Source of the DNA: JANMDU01 sp031375105
Lineage (GTDB): Bacteria; Pseudomonadota; Gammaproteobacteria; Burkholderiales; Burkholderiaceae_C
Direction: 5' to 3'
Length of the DNA: 64,000 nucleotides
NCBI GenBank assembly: GCA_031375105.1
Contig: JANMHJ010000062.1
Span: 1 to 64,000 of the forward strand
How positions within the stretch are numbered: the first letter of the stretch is position 1; each line of letters starts with the position of its first letter. Made by a program: the position numbers and the translations under genes. The notes beneath the pieces are model-generated. The model was not told the DNA's origin. It saw nothing but the letters and a program-made list of their open reading frames with translations, and did no database searches. This document shows, piece by piece, positions 42,909 through 51,710 of the stretch.

Positions 42909-43970
42909 TCACTTCGGGAGTTCGTGCGAGGAGCGCTTCCTGAGGTTGAGATCGCCTTCTGCCGCATGCTGATCAATGGCTGCGATCTCTTGCGGACTGA
43001 ATGCCAAATTGCGAAGTGCGCCGATCAGCTCGGTGATTTGCTCAGGGCGGCTTGCGCCAATCAAGGCAGAGGTGACACTGCTATGCCGCAGCACCCAAGC
43101 GACGGCCATTTGGGCCAAGCTTTGACCGCGCGATTGTGCGATGTCGTTGAGCGCGCGCACGCGGCGCAGATTGTCTTCGCTGAGGTGATCGGCTTTGAAG
43201 CTGCCGCCGCCGGCGCGATGCATGCGCGCATCAGCCGGGGCGCCATTCAGATAGCGGCTTGAGAGCAGGCCTTGCGCGAGCGGGCTGAACACAATGGCGC
43301 CGACGCCAAGCTCCTCGATGGCGGCAAGCAAGCTGCCTTGGCCATTGTCTTGCTCAACCCAGCGGTTGAGCATGCTGTAGGAAGGCTGATGAATCAAGAG
43401 CGGCACGCCCATGCTTTTGAGGATTGCCGTCGCTTCACGGGTTTTGCCAGCGGAGTAGCTAGAGATACCCACATAAAGCGCTTTGCCTTGCCGCACGGCG
43501 CTGGCGAGCGCGCCCATGGTTTCTTCCAGCGGCGTGTTGGGGTCGAAGCGGTGCGAGTAGAAGATGTCGACGTAATCGAGGCCCATACGCTTTAAGCTTT
43601 GATCGAGGCTGGCGAGCACATATTTGCGCGAGCCACCGCCTTGGCCATAAGGGCCGGGCCACATGTCGTAGCCGGCTTTACTGGAGATGATGAGCTCATC
43701 GCGGTAGGGGCGGAAATCGCGCCGCAGATGCTCGCCAAAATTGGTCTCCGCGCTGCCGGCGGGCGGGCCATAGTTGTTGGCGAGATCGAAATGTGTGATG
43801 CCTGCGTCAAAGGCGGTGCGCAGCATCTGGCGCTGCGCCTCGAGCGGTGTGGCGTCGCCAAAGTTGTGCCATAGGCCAAGCGAGATGGCGGGAAGCTGCA
43901 AGCCGCTTGAGCCGCAGCGGCGATAGATCATCTGGGCTGCGTCATAGCGGGTAGGGGCGGCGGTGTACAT
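42909..43970 (-). CDS. Aldo/keto reductase, L-glyceraldehyde 3-phosphate reductase type
   Basis: The 353-residue NADPH-dependent reductase of the YghZ/Gpr type has GLWHNFGDATPLE near the N-terminus, the catalytic region FDLANNYGPPAGSAETNFG with Asp and Tyr, the Lys in ISSKAGYDMWPGPYG, and SHRFDPNTPLEETMGAL with the His. These enzymes detoxify methylglyoxal and reduce L-glyceraldehyde 3-phosphate. The ATG at 43970 has GGAG at 9 bases; an upstream in-frame start would add only nine residues. Confidence 0.93.
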   Translation of the reverse strand: MYTAAPTRYDAAQMIYRRCGSSGLQLPAISLGLWHNFGDATPLEAQRQMLRTAFDAGITHFDLANNYGPPAGSAETNFGEHLRRDFRPYRDELIISSKAGYDMWPGPYGQGGGSRKYVLASLDQSLKRMGLDYVDIFYSHRFDPNTPLEETMGALASAVRQGKALYVGISSYSAGKTREATAILKSMGVPLLIHQPSYSMLNRWVEQDNGQGSLLAAIEELGVGAIVFSPLAQGLLSSRYLNGAPADARMHRAGGGSFKADHLSEDNLRRVRALNDIAQSRGQSLAQMAVAWVLRHSSVTSALIGASRPEQITELIGALRNLAFSPQEIAAIDQHAAEGDLNLRKRSSHELPK

Positions 43971-44032
43971 AAGCAAACTCTCCAACGAAGTTTGCATTAG
44001 AGCAGAAAGAAATGGCGCTGACTGTTGCGCTT

Positions 44033-44731
44033 TTACCGTGCGCCTGCAGCTTCCAGCATGCGCACCATGACGCTGTAGCCGCGCTGTTTGGCAAGTGCCA
44101 ATGGCGTGTTGCCGGCGCGATCTTTGAGCTGCAAATTAGCGCCGGCTTTGATGAGGGCTTCGAGGGTGGCTTGGTGGCGCTTGCCGCCATCGCCCAAGAC
44201 GATGGATTCGATCACGGCGGTCCAGTGCAGGTTGTTGACATGATCGAGCGGCGCGCCGGCGGCAATGAGCTGACGCACCACGCCATCATGGCCTAAATGC
44301 GCAGCGGCAATCAGGGCAGTGCCGTCGTAGCGGCTGGTGGTGAGCTTGGCGCTCGCACCGAGCTGAATCAAGACGCGCAGGGTCTCTTCATCATCAGCCA
44401 CGGAGGCGATGGTGATGCCGTCGTACCGGTCGTTTTCCAACAGGTTGATGTTAGCGCCTGCTTTCACCAGAGAACTCACCGCTGCTCGCTGGCGAGCAAA
44501 TACCGCCACGTGCAAGGGCGTGCGGCCGTAGCTATCGCGGGCATTGATATCCGCTTTGGCGGCAGCCAAGCTTTGGATCTGCGCCACATCGCCGCGCTGC
44601 GCGGCGGCATGCAAGCCGGTGTAGCGGGCGATCTCTTGCGGGCTGGGCGGGATTTGCGCGGTGGCGAGCCTAGTGGCACACAAGGTGAAAAGCGCCAAGA
44701 TCAGCGAGGCAAGGACAGGGGTGGGCATCAT
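44033..44731 (-). CDS. Exported ankyrin-repeat protein
   Basis: The 232 residues comprise a signal peptide (VLASLILALFTLCATRLATA) and about five ankyrin repeats, for example YGRTPLHVAVFARQRAAVSS, YDGTALIAAAHLGHDGVVRQ and AGNTPLALAKQRGYSVMVRM. Ankyrin repeats bind partner proteins; periplasmic ones in Proteobacteria sometimes guard catalases or toxins, but no partner can be named here. It is followed by the aldo/keto reductase after 62 bases. Confidence 0.88.
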   Translation of the reverse strand: MMPTPVLASLILALFTLCATRLATAQIPPSPQEIARYTGLHAAAQRGDVAQIQSLAAAKADINARDSYGRTPLHVAVFARQRAAVSSLVKAGANINLLENDRYDGITIASVADDEETLRVLIQLGASAKLTTSRYDGTALIAAAHLGHDGVVRQLIAAGAPLDHVNNLHWTAVIESIVLGDGGKRHQATLEALIKAGANLQLKDRAGNTPLALAKQRGYSVMVRMLEAAGAR

Positions 44732-44778
44732 CTGTTGGATTCTGGCAGGAATATCAACAACGGGCCTGAGTGCAAGGC

Positions 44779-45396
44779 TTAGGCAGTTAGCCGCTGTGCA
44801 CCAAAAATCACCTGATCGACCACGGCTTTGACTCTTTGCACGGTGGCTGGCTCTTTGATGTGGCCTTGTGCATCAAATGCATCAGTGGCTTTGTTGAGGG
44901 CGAATTGTTGGGGGGTGAGCCAGCATTGGAGGTTGCGCAGCAAGGGGGCGAGGTGGTCTAGGCTTCGTAGGCCGCCCAGAGCGCCGGGGGATGCCGACAT
45001 GAGGCCGACCACTTTGCCTGCGAAGGGTTTGAGCCCGCTTTTCCAATTCTCGGCGGTCTCTTCGCTGCATTCAGGGCCCGGCTTGGCGGGGCTGCTGGCC
45101 CAATCAAGGGTGTTTTTTAGCAAGGCGGTGTAGGAGCCGTTGTATTCGGGGCTGGCGATGATCCAGCCTGCGTGGCTGTACATGAATTCTTTCAAGCGGA
45201 TCACGTCGCGTGGTGTGCCACGGGTTTCTAGGTCTGCGTTGTAGAGTGGGATGTTGAGCTCTTGCAACTCAATGTAGGTTGGCCTGGCACCGGCTTCGCG
45301 CACGAGGCGGGCGGCTTCTTTGGCCAATTTGCGGTTGAAGGATTGCACGCGTGTGGAGCCGGCAAAGATCAGGATGGAGTCGGAGAGGGTGGACAT
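44779..45396 (-). CDS. NADPH-dependent FMN reductase
   Basis: The 205-residue flavodoxin-like oxidoreductase has the phosphate-binding loop GSTRVQSFNRKLA near the N-terminus, and SPEYNGSYTALLKNTLDWAS, the FMN/NADPH reductase signature. It reduces flavins, quinones or azo compounds with NAD(P)H. Start ATG at 45396. It is 47 bases ahead of the ankyrin gene on the same strand. Confidence 0.9.
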   Translation of the reverse strand: MSTLSDSILIFAGSTRVQSFNRKLAKEAARLVREAGARPTYIELQELNIPLYNADLETRGTPRDVIRLKEFMYSHAGWIIASPEYNGSYTALLKNTLDWASSPAKPGPECSEETAENWKSGLKPFAGKVVGLMSASPGALGGLRSLDHLAPLLRNLQCWLTPQQFALNKATDAFDAQGHIKEPATVQRVKAVVDQVIFGAQRLTA

Positions 45397-45449
45397 GATA
45401 TGAAGTGTGCCAGAAGTGGGTGGGCCACTGGATGCGCGGTTAACGAATT

Positions 45450-45508
45450 GCTACAAATTAGTGAGCACTCTGCGCAGGTTTTATAAGGGCGGGTGGCTGA
45501 TTTAGCTT
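45450..45508 (-). repeat. Dispersed repeat family A, copy 13 (forms the stop codon of the MFS gene)
   Basis: On the minus strand AAGCTAAATCAGCCACCCGC, CCTTATAAAACCTGCGCAGA and GTGCTCACTAATTTGTAG follow the family core. The TAA stop of the MFS gene (45502-45504) lies in its first bases. Confidence 0.85.
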
Positions 45509-46665
45509 GGTTTTTTCGTGTGTTTGCTGGCCAACAACACCGCCAAGGAGAGCGCGCCCAGCCAGATGGACAGCCCCACCGCTCCGCCCCATTGCAAGGC
45601 ACTGCCGCTCGCCAAGGGGCCTATCGCGCCGCCCAAGGTATAGCCAGTGATCATGGCGGCTGTGCCTGAGGCCACGGCTTGTGCGCCCATGCGAGCGTCA
45701 AAATGATGGGCCACGCGAATCATGGTGAGCGTGTAGAGTGCGCCGCCGATGCCGCCCCAGACGACGGCTGTGGCATAGAGCAGCCAGGTGAACTGGGCCG
45801 ACGCGGCAAAAGCCAAGCTGGCGATGAGCAAGAGCACCCCAGCCACGCCAAACACGCGCTGCGGCGCAAAGCGATCTGCCGCCAGCCCCGCAGGGTATTG
45901 AAAGACAAAACTGCCCACACCCAATGCGCCCACAATGCTGGAGGCTTGCGCGAGCGAGAGGCCCAGCGATGCGCCATGGGCCGCGCTCACGCTGCTCAAG
46001 CCCGCCTCAAACACACCACCCGCAAACGCGATCAACACCAGCGCGGGCACGAGGCGCATGGCCTGCCAGGTGCTGCCGATTTGCCGCTGGCCTTCTTGTG
46101 GCGCATGGAGGTGCGCGGCTTGCGTGAGCTTGAGGCGCAGCGCGATACCCAGAGCGGCAAACTGCACAACAACAGCGGCGGCCAAGGTGGTTTTTGGCTC
46201 CCAGCCAAGCAAAGCCGGCACGAAGGGCCCGGCTGCCAGCGCCGCGCCCAAAGCCGTTTGATACAGCCCCATCACCTTGCCGCGCTGATCCTGTGGCGCA
46301 TGCTCGGCCAGCAGGGCTTCTGTTGCATTCCACACCGCCGCCGCGCCAATGCCGCCGGCCACCGCGCTGGCACACCACCAAGCAAAGGCATGCGGTGAAT
46401 CGATAAACGCGATGTAGCCGATCGTGCAGACCGATTCCAACACCATGCCCGCCAGATACACCCGCCCGATCCCAAAGCGCGCAAAAATCTGCGGCATCAC
46501 CGGGATCAGCGATGCGATGCAAGCAAACGGAATCATCGCAAACGCCCCCACCGCCGCAATGCTCATACCGCGCTGCTGAAGCAACACGGCGAGCACGGGG
46601 CCAAACATGGAAAACGAGGTGACGACGAGCGTGGTAGCGGCAGCAAGCCACCAGAATTTTTTCAT
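45502..46665 (-). CDS. MFS transporter (YcaD-like group)
   Basis: The 387-residue protein has 12 predicted membrane segments, for example FWWLAAATTLVVTSFSMFGP and AFAWWCASAVAGGIGAAAVW, with an MFS loop after helix 2 (FARFGIGRVYLAG) and DQRGKVMGLYQTALGAALAA. The substrate is unknown; the pattern resembles small drug or metabolite exporters of the YcaD/YfcJ kind. Its start is six bases after the stop of the HipA-like gene, and its stop codon is within a family A repeat. Confidence 0.88.
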   Translation of the reverse strand: MKKFWWLAAATTLVVTSFSMFGPVLAVLLQQRGMSIAAVGAFAMIPFACIASLIPVMPQIFARFGIGRVYLAGMVLESVCTIGYIAFIDSPHAFAWWCASAVAGGIGAAAVWNATEALLAEHAPQDQRGKVMGLYQTALGAALAAGPFVPALLGWEPKTTLAAAVVVQFAALGIALRLKLTQAAHLHAPQEGQRQIGSTWQAMRLVPALVLIAFAGGVFEAGLSSVSAAHGASLGLSLAQASSIVGALGVGSFVFQYPAGLAADRFAPQRVFGVAGVLLLIASLAFAASAQFTWLLYATAVVWGGIGGALYTLTMIRVAHHFDARMGAQAVASGTAAMITGYTLGGAIGPLASGSALQWGGAVGLSIWLGALSLAVLLASKHTKKPS

Positions 46666-46671
46666 GAGGTG

Positions 46672-48018
46672 CTACGTATTCGCAAAGTTGGTTTTGAGGC
46701 GACGCACGCTCTCGCGGCTGGCTGCTTGCAAATCTGCCCCGATGTCCAGTAGCGCGGCTTGCTCCCAGAACTCAATCGCCCATCGCTTAGCTTGCTCTTG
46801 CTCAGCAGCAAAGCCGGCAGGCATGAACTGTTTGCGCACGGGGCTATCGCTCAAGCCTTGATGAGGATCAGGCCGCCACATCATCGGCAGCATGTCATAC
46901 ACGGGGGCGAGGCGAATTTTGGGTGTGATTACATCATCAACGAAAAAAGAGAGATTGCCGGAGTGCATATCGGTGTTGCCGATGTAATGGCCGAAGGCGA
47001 AGATGCTGGCAATTTGACTCAGCTCTTGCGCGGTGATCAAACCCTGCTTTGCTAGGGCCTCGCTAGTAGATACCCAATTTGTCCAACTACCTTTGACGAA
47101 TTCATCATGCAGCGCAGCGATAGCGACGACATGCTGCTTGCCTTTTATGCTAATGCGATCAAAGCGTATCGATTCTAGATACGTGCGTTGTGGGCTGTGC
47201 AGCAAATTTGTGGATGCTGCTGCGATATGGTGCGTGGATAGCGTTTGTAGGGCTAGCTGCTCTAGCGTAAGCAAAGCGCGCCAGCGTTCGCCAAAAGGTG
47301 TGCCGCGTGGTGGTGTGAATTTCACGATGCAACTCACGCGGTCATCTGTGTTCTCATAGTTCGCATATTCAGATAAAAACTTTGGTTGCTCTCCACCAGC
47401 ACTAGAGCCGGCCGGTAATGTTTGACCAGCTTGAGCAGCCGTGTCTTCGTATTGCACCAAGCGATCAGCAACAATAGTGCTGACCTCATCCACCCATCGT
47501 GCATCGTCCATCTGTCCCAAACAGAATGCCCCCGGTGCGTTGCGAGCATATTGGGCAATGATGTAAAGCGTTTGTTCCAAGCTCCAAGCATCTGGATCTG
47601 GCGGGAAATCAGATCGAGCACGGGCGTATTGCCTTCCTAAAAATCCTTGTGGGCGCAGCGGCGTTAAGAACCAAGGCAGCCGACCTGTTGAAGTGAGCCA
47701 TTCGCCACCTTTGGCTTTTGTATGGGTTTGATTAGGATGCAGATGAGTGAGCATTCCCCAAGCTTGTGAATCGCCATCAACGCCTGTGAACCCAATGACC
47801 TGTTGTGAAGGTAAGCCCAAGATATCTTTCCTGAGCGCATATCTTGTGCTCCGTGCCGCGCCGATGCGATGCACGCGCTCGCCCAAAGCCTTGATTGCTC
47901 CAGAAATGCTGGGCTGGCTTTTCCCGTTGGCCGCTGCCAATTGCGCAGCCGTGAGCGGCACGCCGCGAGCAAGCAAGGCAGCTACAGCTTCGGGCAGATC
48001 AATTTTTGATAGATTCAT
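46672..48018 (-). CDS. HipA-like kinase with N-terminal helix-turn-helix
   Basis: The 448-residue protein has a winged-helix-like N-terminus (LTAAQLAAANGKSQPSISGA, about 22-41) and a HipA-type kinase domain: GGEQPKFL at 208-215, catalytic loop GNTDMHSGNLSF (Asn348, Asp350, His352, Asn355), and VYDMLP with the metal-binding Asp375. HipA kinases phosphorylate aminoacyl-tRNA synthetases in persistence modules, usually with a separate HipB repressor. No hipB is adjacent, so the DNA-binding part may be fused here. Confidence 0.88.
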   Translation of the reverse strand: MNLSKIDLPEAVAALLARGVPLTAAQLAAANGKSQPSISGAIKALGERVHRIGAARSTRYALRKDILGLPSQQVIGFTGVDGDSQAWGMLTHLHPNQTHTKAKGGEWLTSTGRLPWFLTPLRPQGFLGRQYARARSDFPPDPDAWSLEQTLYIIAQYARNAPGAFCLGQMDDARWVDEVSTIVADRLVQYEDTAAQAGQTLPAGSSAGGEQPKFLSEYANYENTDDRVSCIVKFTPPRGTPFGERWRALLTLEQLALQTLSTHHIAAASTNLLHSPQRTYLESIRFDRISIKGKQHVVAIAALHDEFVKGSWTNWVSTSEALAKQGLITAQELSQIASIFAFGHYIGNTDMHSGNLSFFVDDVITPKIRLAPVYDMLPMMWRPDPHQGLSDSPVRKQFMPAGFAAEQEQAKRWAIEFWEQAALLDIGADLQAASRESVRRLKTNFANT

Positions 48019-48022
48019 TAAT

Positions 48023-48045
48023 AGATACTTTCTCGATAAGTATCT
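48023..48045. promoter_or_regulatory. Inverted repeat before the HipA-like gene, probable operator
   Basis: AGATACTT, 7 bases, AAGTATCT: a perfect 8-bp inverted repeat only five bases ahead of the start codon. A second, looser match (TCTGATAAATACTCGA) lies 30-50 bases further upstream. This is consistent with autoregulation by the gene's own helix-turn-helix. Confidence 0.5.
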
Positions 48046-48125
48046 GATAAATAAGGATAAAAGTCAATTTATGAATGGATTTTCTGATAAATACTCGAAA
48101 AATCTACCGTGCCTCAATCCCGTGA

Positions 48126-51100
48126 TCAATCCCCCAGCGGCCGCAGCAATTGCGCCACATCATCTTCCGTAAACAGCGCTTGTTTGCGCATTTGCGCGCC
48201 GCTGAGCATGCCAGCCGCCAAAGCGGCTTTGCGTTCTTGTAATTTCAGCATGCGCTCTTCGATCGTGCCGCTGGCCACCAGTTTGTAGACGAAGACTTGG
48301 GAGGTTTGGCCGATGCGGTGAGCCCTATCCGTGGCTTGGTTTTCTACCGCCGGGTTCCACCACGGGTCGTAATGGATCACGGTGTCGGCTTGCGGCAAAT
48401 TCAGGCCTACGCCGCCCGCTTTGAGGCTGATGAGAAACAGGGGTACTTGGCCGGAGGTGAATTGGTCGATGATCTCGTCGCGCTTTCTGGATTGCCCGGT
48501 GAGCTTGACCCATTTGAGTTTGCGCTCTGCCAGCTCGATTTCAATCAGCTCCAGCATCGAGGTGAACTGGGAAAACAGCAGCACTTTGCGGCCCTCGGCC
48601 AACATTTCGGGCAGCAGCTCCATCAGCAGCTCTAGCTTGGCCGATTGCTTGACTTTTTTAGCGGCTGCGGTGGGCACCAGACGCGGGTCGCAGCAGACCT
48701 GGCGTAACTTCAAAAGCGCATCGAGCACTTGGATTTGTGAGCGTGCCAAGCCCTTGTCTGCAAGTGCATCGCGCACGGCTTTTTCTGTCGCCAAACGAAT
48801 GGTTTCGTACAAATCTGCTTGCTTGCCTTCGAGCGATACCATGCTCAGCGTCTCGATCTTGTCAGGCAGATCCTGTAGCACCTCTTTTTTAGTGCGCCGC
48901 AAAATAAAGGGCGTGACGCGGCGACTGAGGGCAGCCAGCAAGTCTGTGTCGCCATGCTTTTCAATCGGCGTGCGATACAGCTCTTTGAAGCGGCGCGCAC
49001 TGCCCAGAAAGCCGGGCATGAGAAAGTGAAACAGACTCCACAGCTCGCCCAAATGGTTTTCCATGGGCGTGCCCGAGAGGCACAGACGCTGACCAGCCGG
49101 CAAATCGTAGGCCACTTGGGCGGCATCGGTGTGAGCATTCTTGATGTTTTGCGCTTCATCCAGCACCACGACGGACCATTTCTGCGCCATCCAGCGCTCT
49201 TTGTCGCGCGGCAGCAAGGAGTAAGGCGAGAGCACGATATCGGCCTGCGCCATATCTTGCGCGGCCTCGTGGCGGCCACTGCCGTGCAGCAGCAGCACGC
49301 GCAGACTGGGCGTGAATTTTGCGGCTTCGCGCTGCCAATTGCCCAAGAGGCTCACGGGTGCAATGATGAGAGCGGGATGCACAAGCCGCCCGGCCTCTTT
49401 CTCGATCAACAGATGCGCCAAGGTTTGCAAGGTTTTGCCCAAGCCCATGTCATCGGCCAACACGCCGGCCAAGCCTTGCTCGCGCAGAAATTGCAACCAA
49501 CTCACGCCTTCTAATTGGTAAGGCCGCAGCTCGGCATGCAAGCCTTCGGGCAGAAGCACAGGCTGCAAAGCATTGGCGCCGCCTTTGAGCTGAGCCAGCA
49601 GCTTCTTCAGGCCTTTCGCACCATCCCACACTGCGCCATCGCCCAAAGCTGCTGAGAGGCGCAGCGCTTCTAGGCGCGATAAGCGCAGGCTCTCGCCACG
49701 CAAGTTTTGCGTGCCATCGAGTAGCTCCAGCAGGGCAGACAGCCAAGGCTTGAGTGGCTCGGTGGGCAAGCGCAGCCAAGCGCCAGCGTGGGGTACATAC
49801 ATGCTCTCAGGCAGCTGCAGCTCTGCGCCTTCGCGCAGTTGGGTTTTGAGTAACTTGACTTGCGCGATCAGTGCGGGCAGCGCCGGCAAAATATTGATGC
49901 GCTGGCCTTGCACTTCAATGCCCAAGGACAGGTCAAACCAAGGCGAGGTGTTTTGTGCTTCGTTGGGCGCAAAGCGCTCAGAGGCGTTAGCAGGTGGCGC
50001 TTCATGAGATGTTTCGTTGGCTCCCTGCATCTTGAAATGCAAAGCATCTGCACGCTGCACCCAGTTCAGAAGTTCTTCTGGCATCGAGACCACAAAGCCT
50101 GCATCGCGGAAAGACGCGAACTCTTCGTCCACCCAACGCACCCATGGCATTTGGCTCTCTGAGCTGTGTTGTGGCAAGTAAAACTGGCCATTCACATTGC
50201 CCTGCAACTGTTGCGCATGCAACAAGCCGATGGCGCGTTTTTCGTCATCCAGATCGCGGTGAAGCAAGATGCGCTCTGGCGCTGTGGCCTTGCCTAGCGA
50301 ATCCACCTTCACCACGTCATCTCCATCGATCAACACGGGGTTGCCTATGCGATGCGAGAAATGGCGCACACCGTCATAGTCAAATTGCAGCGTGATCATC
50401 ATCCAGCCAAATCGTGCCTGCTGTGCCTCAATCACCTGCTCGACCCTAAGATGCCATTTCGGTTGCACACCACGAATCTCCTTCGGTGGTTTGGCAAACG
50501 GCGGCATGGGCAAGCCCGCCAAATGCCGCAGCAAAGCCTGTTCATGGTGTTGCCAGGCGCTTTGCGCTATGGGCGGGCTTTGCAGCAAGGCGACCAAGCG
50601 CGGCATGGCCATTTGGGCGCTGTTAATGCAGCCCACCTCGCTGCGGGTGAGATCCGCATACAAGGCAGGGTTGTTTTCATAAATCCGTGTGGCGTTATCT
50701 GCGTCGTCTGTAGCAGGAACAGTCTGTGCATAGAGTTGCCAAAACACATCCGTCTGATTCGCTGCTTTGTGTTCGCGCCAATGCCACTGAACCTCACGTG
50801 GGGCCGCCAGCTTCATACTGGCGCCGATGTTTTTGCCGTCTTCGCTCCAGAACAATCGCCCACTTTCATGCATCAGACGCAAAGACAATTGCCCCATATC
50901 GCCCTCGATGCAGGCTTGGGTTGCTTGGTTGTAGTTGTAGTAACTCCCGCCGCGCCCCATGGCTTGAATGATCTTGACGATCTGGGCATCGGCGGCAGGC
51001 AGCGCACTGTAGTCGAGTTGGTTGACGGATTTGATTTTCCCCCAGCCTCCACGGATCAGCTCGCGGGCTAAGGCATAGCTCACCCAAAGTTGGCTTTGCA

Positions 51101-51695
51101 TTTTTTGCTTGCGTTCGTGCAGTAGGAAGAGCAGCTTGTCTTGGCCTGAGCCGGCATGGGTCTGCTCTGCATCGCCGTCGTCGGCATTGAACGCAATCGG
51201 GAGGGCATCGGAATCTGCAGAGAACAGATCCAACCAGTTTTGTATGTCACGCTCATTGCGAGCGAGCTCAGTGGGTTTGCCTGACGAGGCGGCGCTGGCG
51301 TTATTGTGCGGGGGAAGCTTGGGAAAGTTGGCTTTGGGGTACGTGCTGTGCGCTGCGCTTGGCGTGACGACACCTCCGCTGCGATACGCTGTTTTGAGCA
51401 TCAAGGCACCGGCATGCTTGCAGCGCTGGCCGATGGGACAGCTGCATTTGGAGCGCCAACTGCTGATCTCACCCCAGGGCGTGACCTCAACATCGATCTC
51501 CACAAAATAGCGCTCGCGCCCACTGCCTTGCACATGGGCGCTGAGTTGCCAATCTTGGCTGCTGCTTTGGCTGACGCTGTAATCGTCGCTGACTTTTTGC
51601 AGCACATAAACTTCACGCGCACGCTCGTAAGTGGCATACCCCAGTTGCTTTTGCAGGCTCTGCAAATCGAGGGTGAATTTCACGCCATTCGTCAT
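48126..51695 (-). CDS. SWIM-SNF2 family DNA-dependent ATPase/helicase
   Basis: The 1189-residue protein begins with a SWIM zinc finger (Cys84, Cys86, Cys92, His94 in CSCPIGQRCKH) and ends with a complete SNF2 ATPase: LADDMGLGKTLQTLAHLL, VLDEAQNIKNAHTDAAQ, LCLSGTPMENHLGELWSLFH, and ATDRAHRIGQTSQVFVYKL. Bacterial SWIM-SNF2 proteins probably remodel protein-DNA complexes or help transcription/repair; the exact role is unknown. The ATG at 51695 is preferred over a TTG three codons upstream. It is 15 bases after lipA and may be cotranscribed. Confidence 0.92.
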   Translation of the reverse strand: MTNGVKFTLDLQSLQKQLGYATYERAREVYVLQKVSDDYSVSQSSSQDWQLSAHVQGSGRERYFVEIDVEVTPWGEISSWRSKCSCPIGQRCKHAGALMLKTAYRSGGVVTPSAAHSTYPKANFPKLPPHNNASAASSGKPTELARNERDIQNWLDLFSADSDALPIAFNADDGDAEQTHAGSGQDKLLFLLHERKQKMQSQLWVSYALARELIRGGWGKIKSVNQLDYSALPAADAQIVKIIQAMGRGGSYYNYNQATQACIEGDMGQLSLRLMHESGRLFWSEDGKNIGASMKLAAPREVQWHWREHKAANQTDVFWQLYAQTVPATDDADNATRIYENNPALYADLTRSEVGCINSAQMAMPRLVALLQSPPIAQSAWQHHEQALLRHLAGLPMPPFAKPPKEIRGVQPKWHLRVEQVIEAQQARFGWMMITLQFDYDGVRHFSHRIGNPVLIDGDDVVKVDSLGKATAPERILLHRDLDDEKRAIGLLHAQQLQGNVNGQFYLPQHSSESQMPWVRWVDEEFASFRDAGFVVSMPEELLNWVQRADALHFKMQGANETSHEAPPANASERFAPNEAQNTSPWFDLSLGIEVQGQRINILPALPALIAQVKLLKTQLREGAELQLPESMYVPHAGAWLRLPTEPLKPWLSALLELLDGTQNLRGESLRLSRLEALRLSAALGDGAVWDGAKGLKKLLAQLKGGANALQPVLLPEGLHAELRPYQLEGVSWLQFLREQGLAGVLADDMGLGKTLQTLAHLLIEKEAGRLVHPALIIAPVSLLGNWQREAAKFTPSLRVLLLHGSGRHEAAQDMAQADIVLSPYSLLPRDKERWMAQKWSVVVLDEAQNIKNAHTDAAQVAYDLPAGQRLCLSGTPMENHLGELWSLFHFLMPGFLGSARRFKELYRTPIEKHGDTDLLAALSRRVTPFILRRTKKEVLQDLPDKIETLSMVSLEGKQADLYETIRLATEKAVRDALADKGLARSQIQVLDALLKLRQVCCDPRLVPTAAAKKVKQSAKLELLMELLPEMLAEGRKVLLFSQFTSMLELIEIELAERKLKWVKLTGQSRKRDEIIDQFTSGQVPLFLISLKAGGVGLNLPQADTVIHYDPWWNPAVENQATDRAHRIGQTSQVFVYKLVASGTIEERMLKLQERKAALAAGMLSGAQMRKQALFTEDDVAQLLRPLGD

Positions 51696-51710
51696 GAGGA
51701 CCAACGCGCC

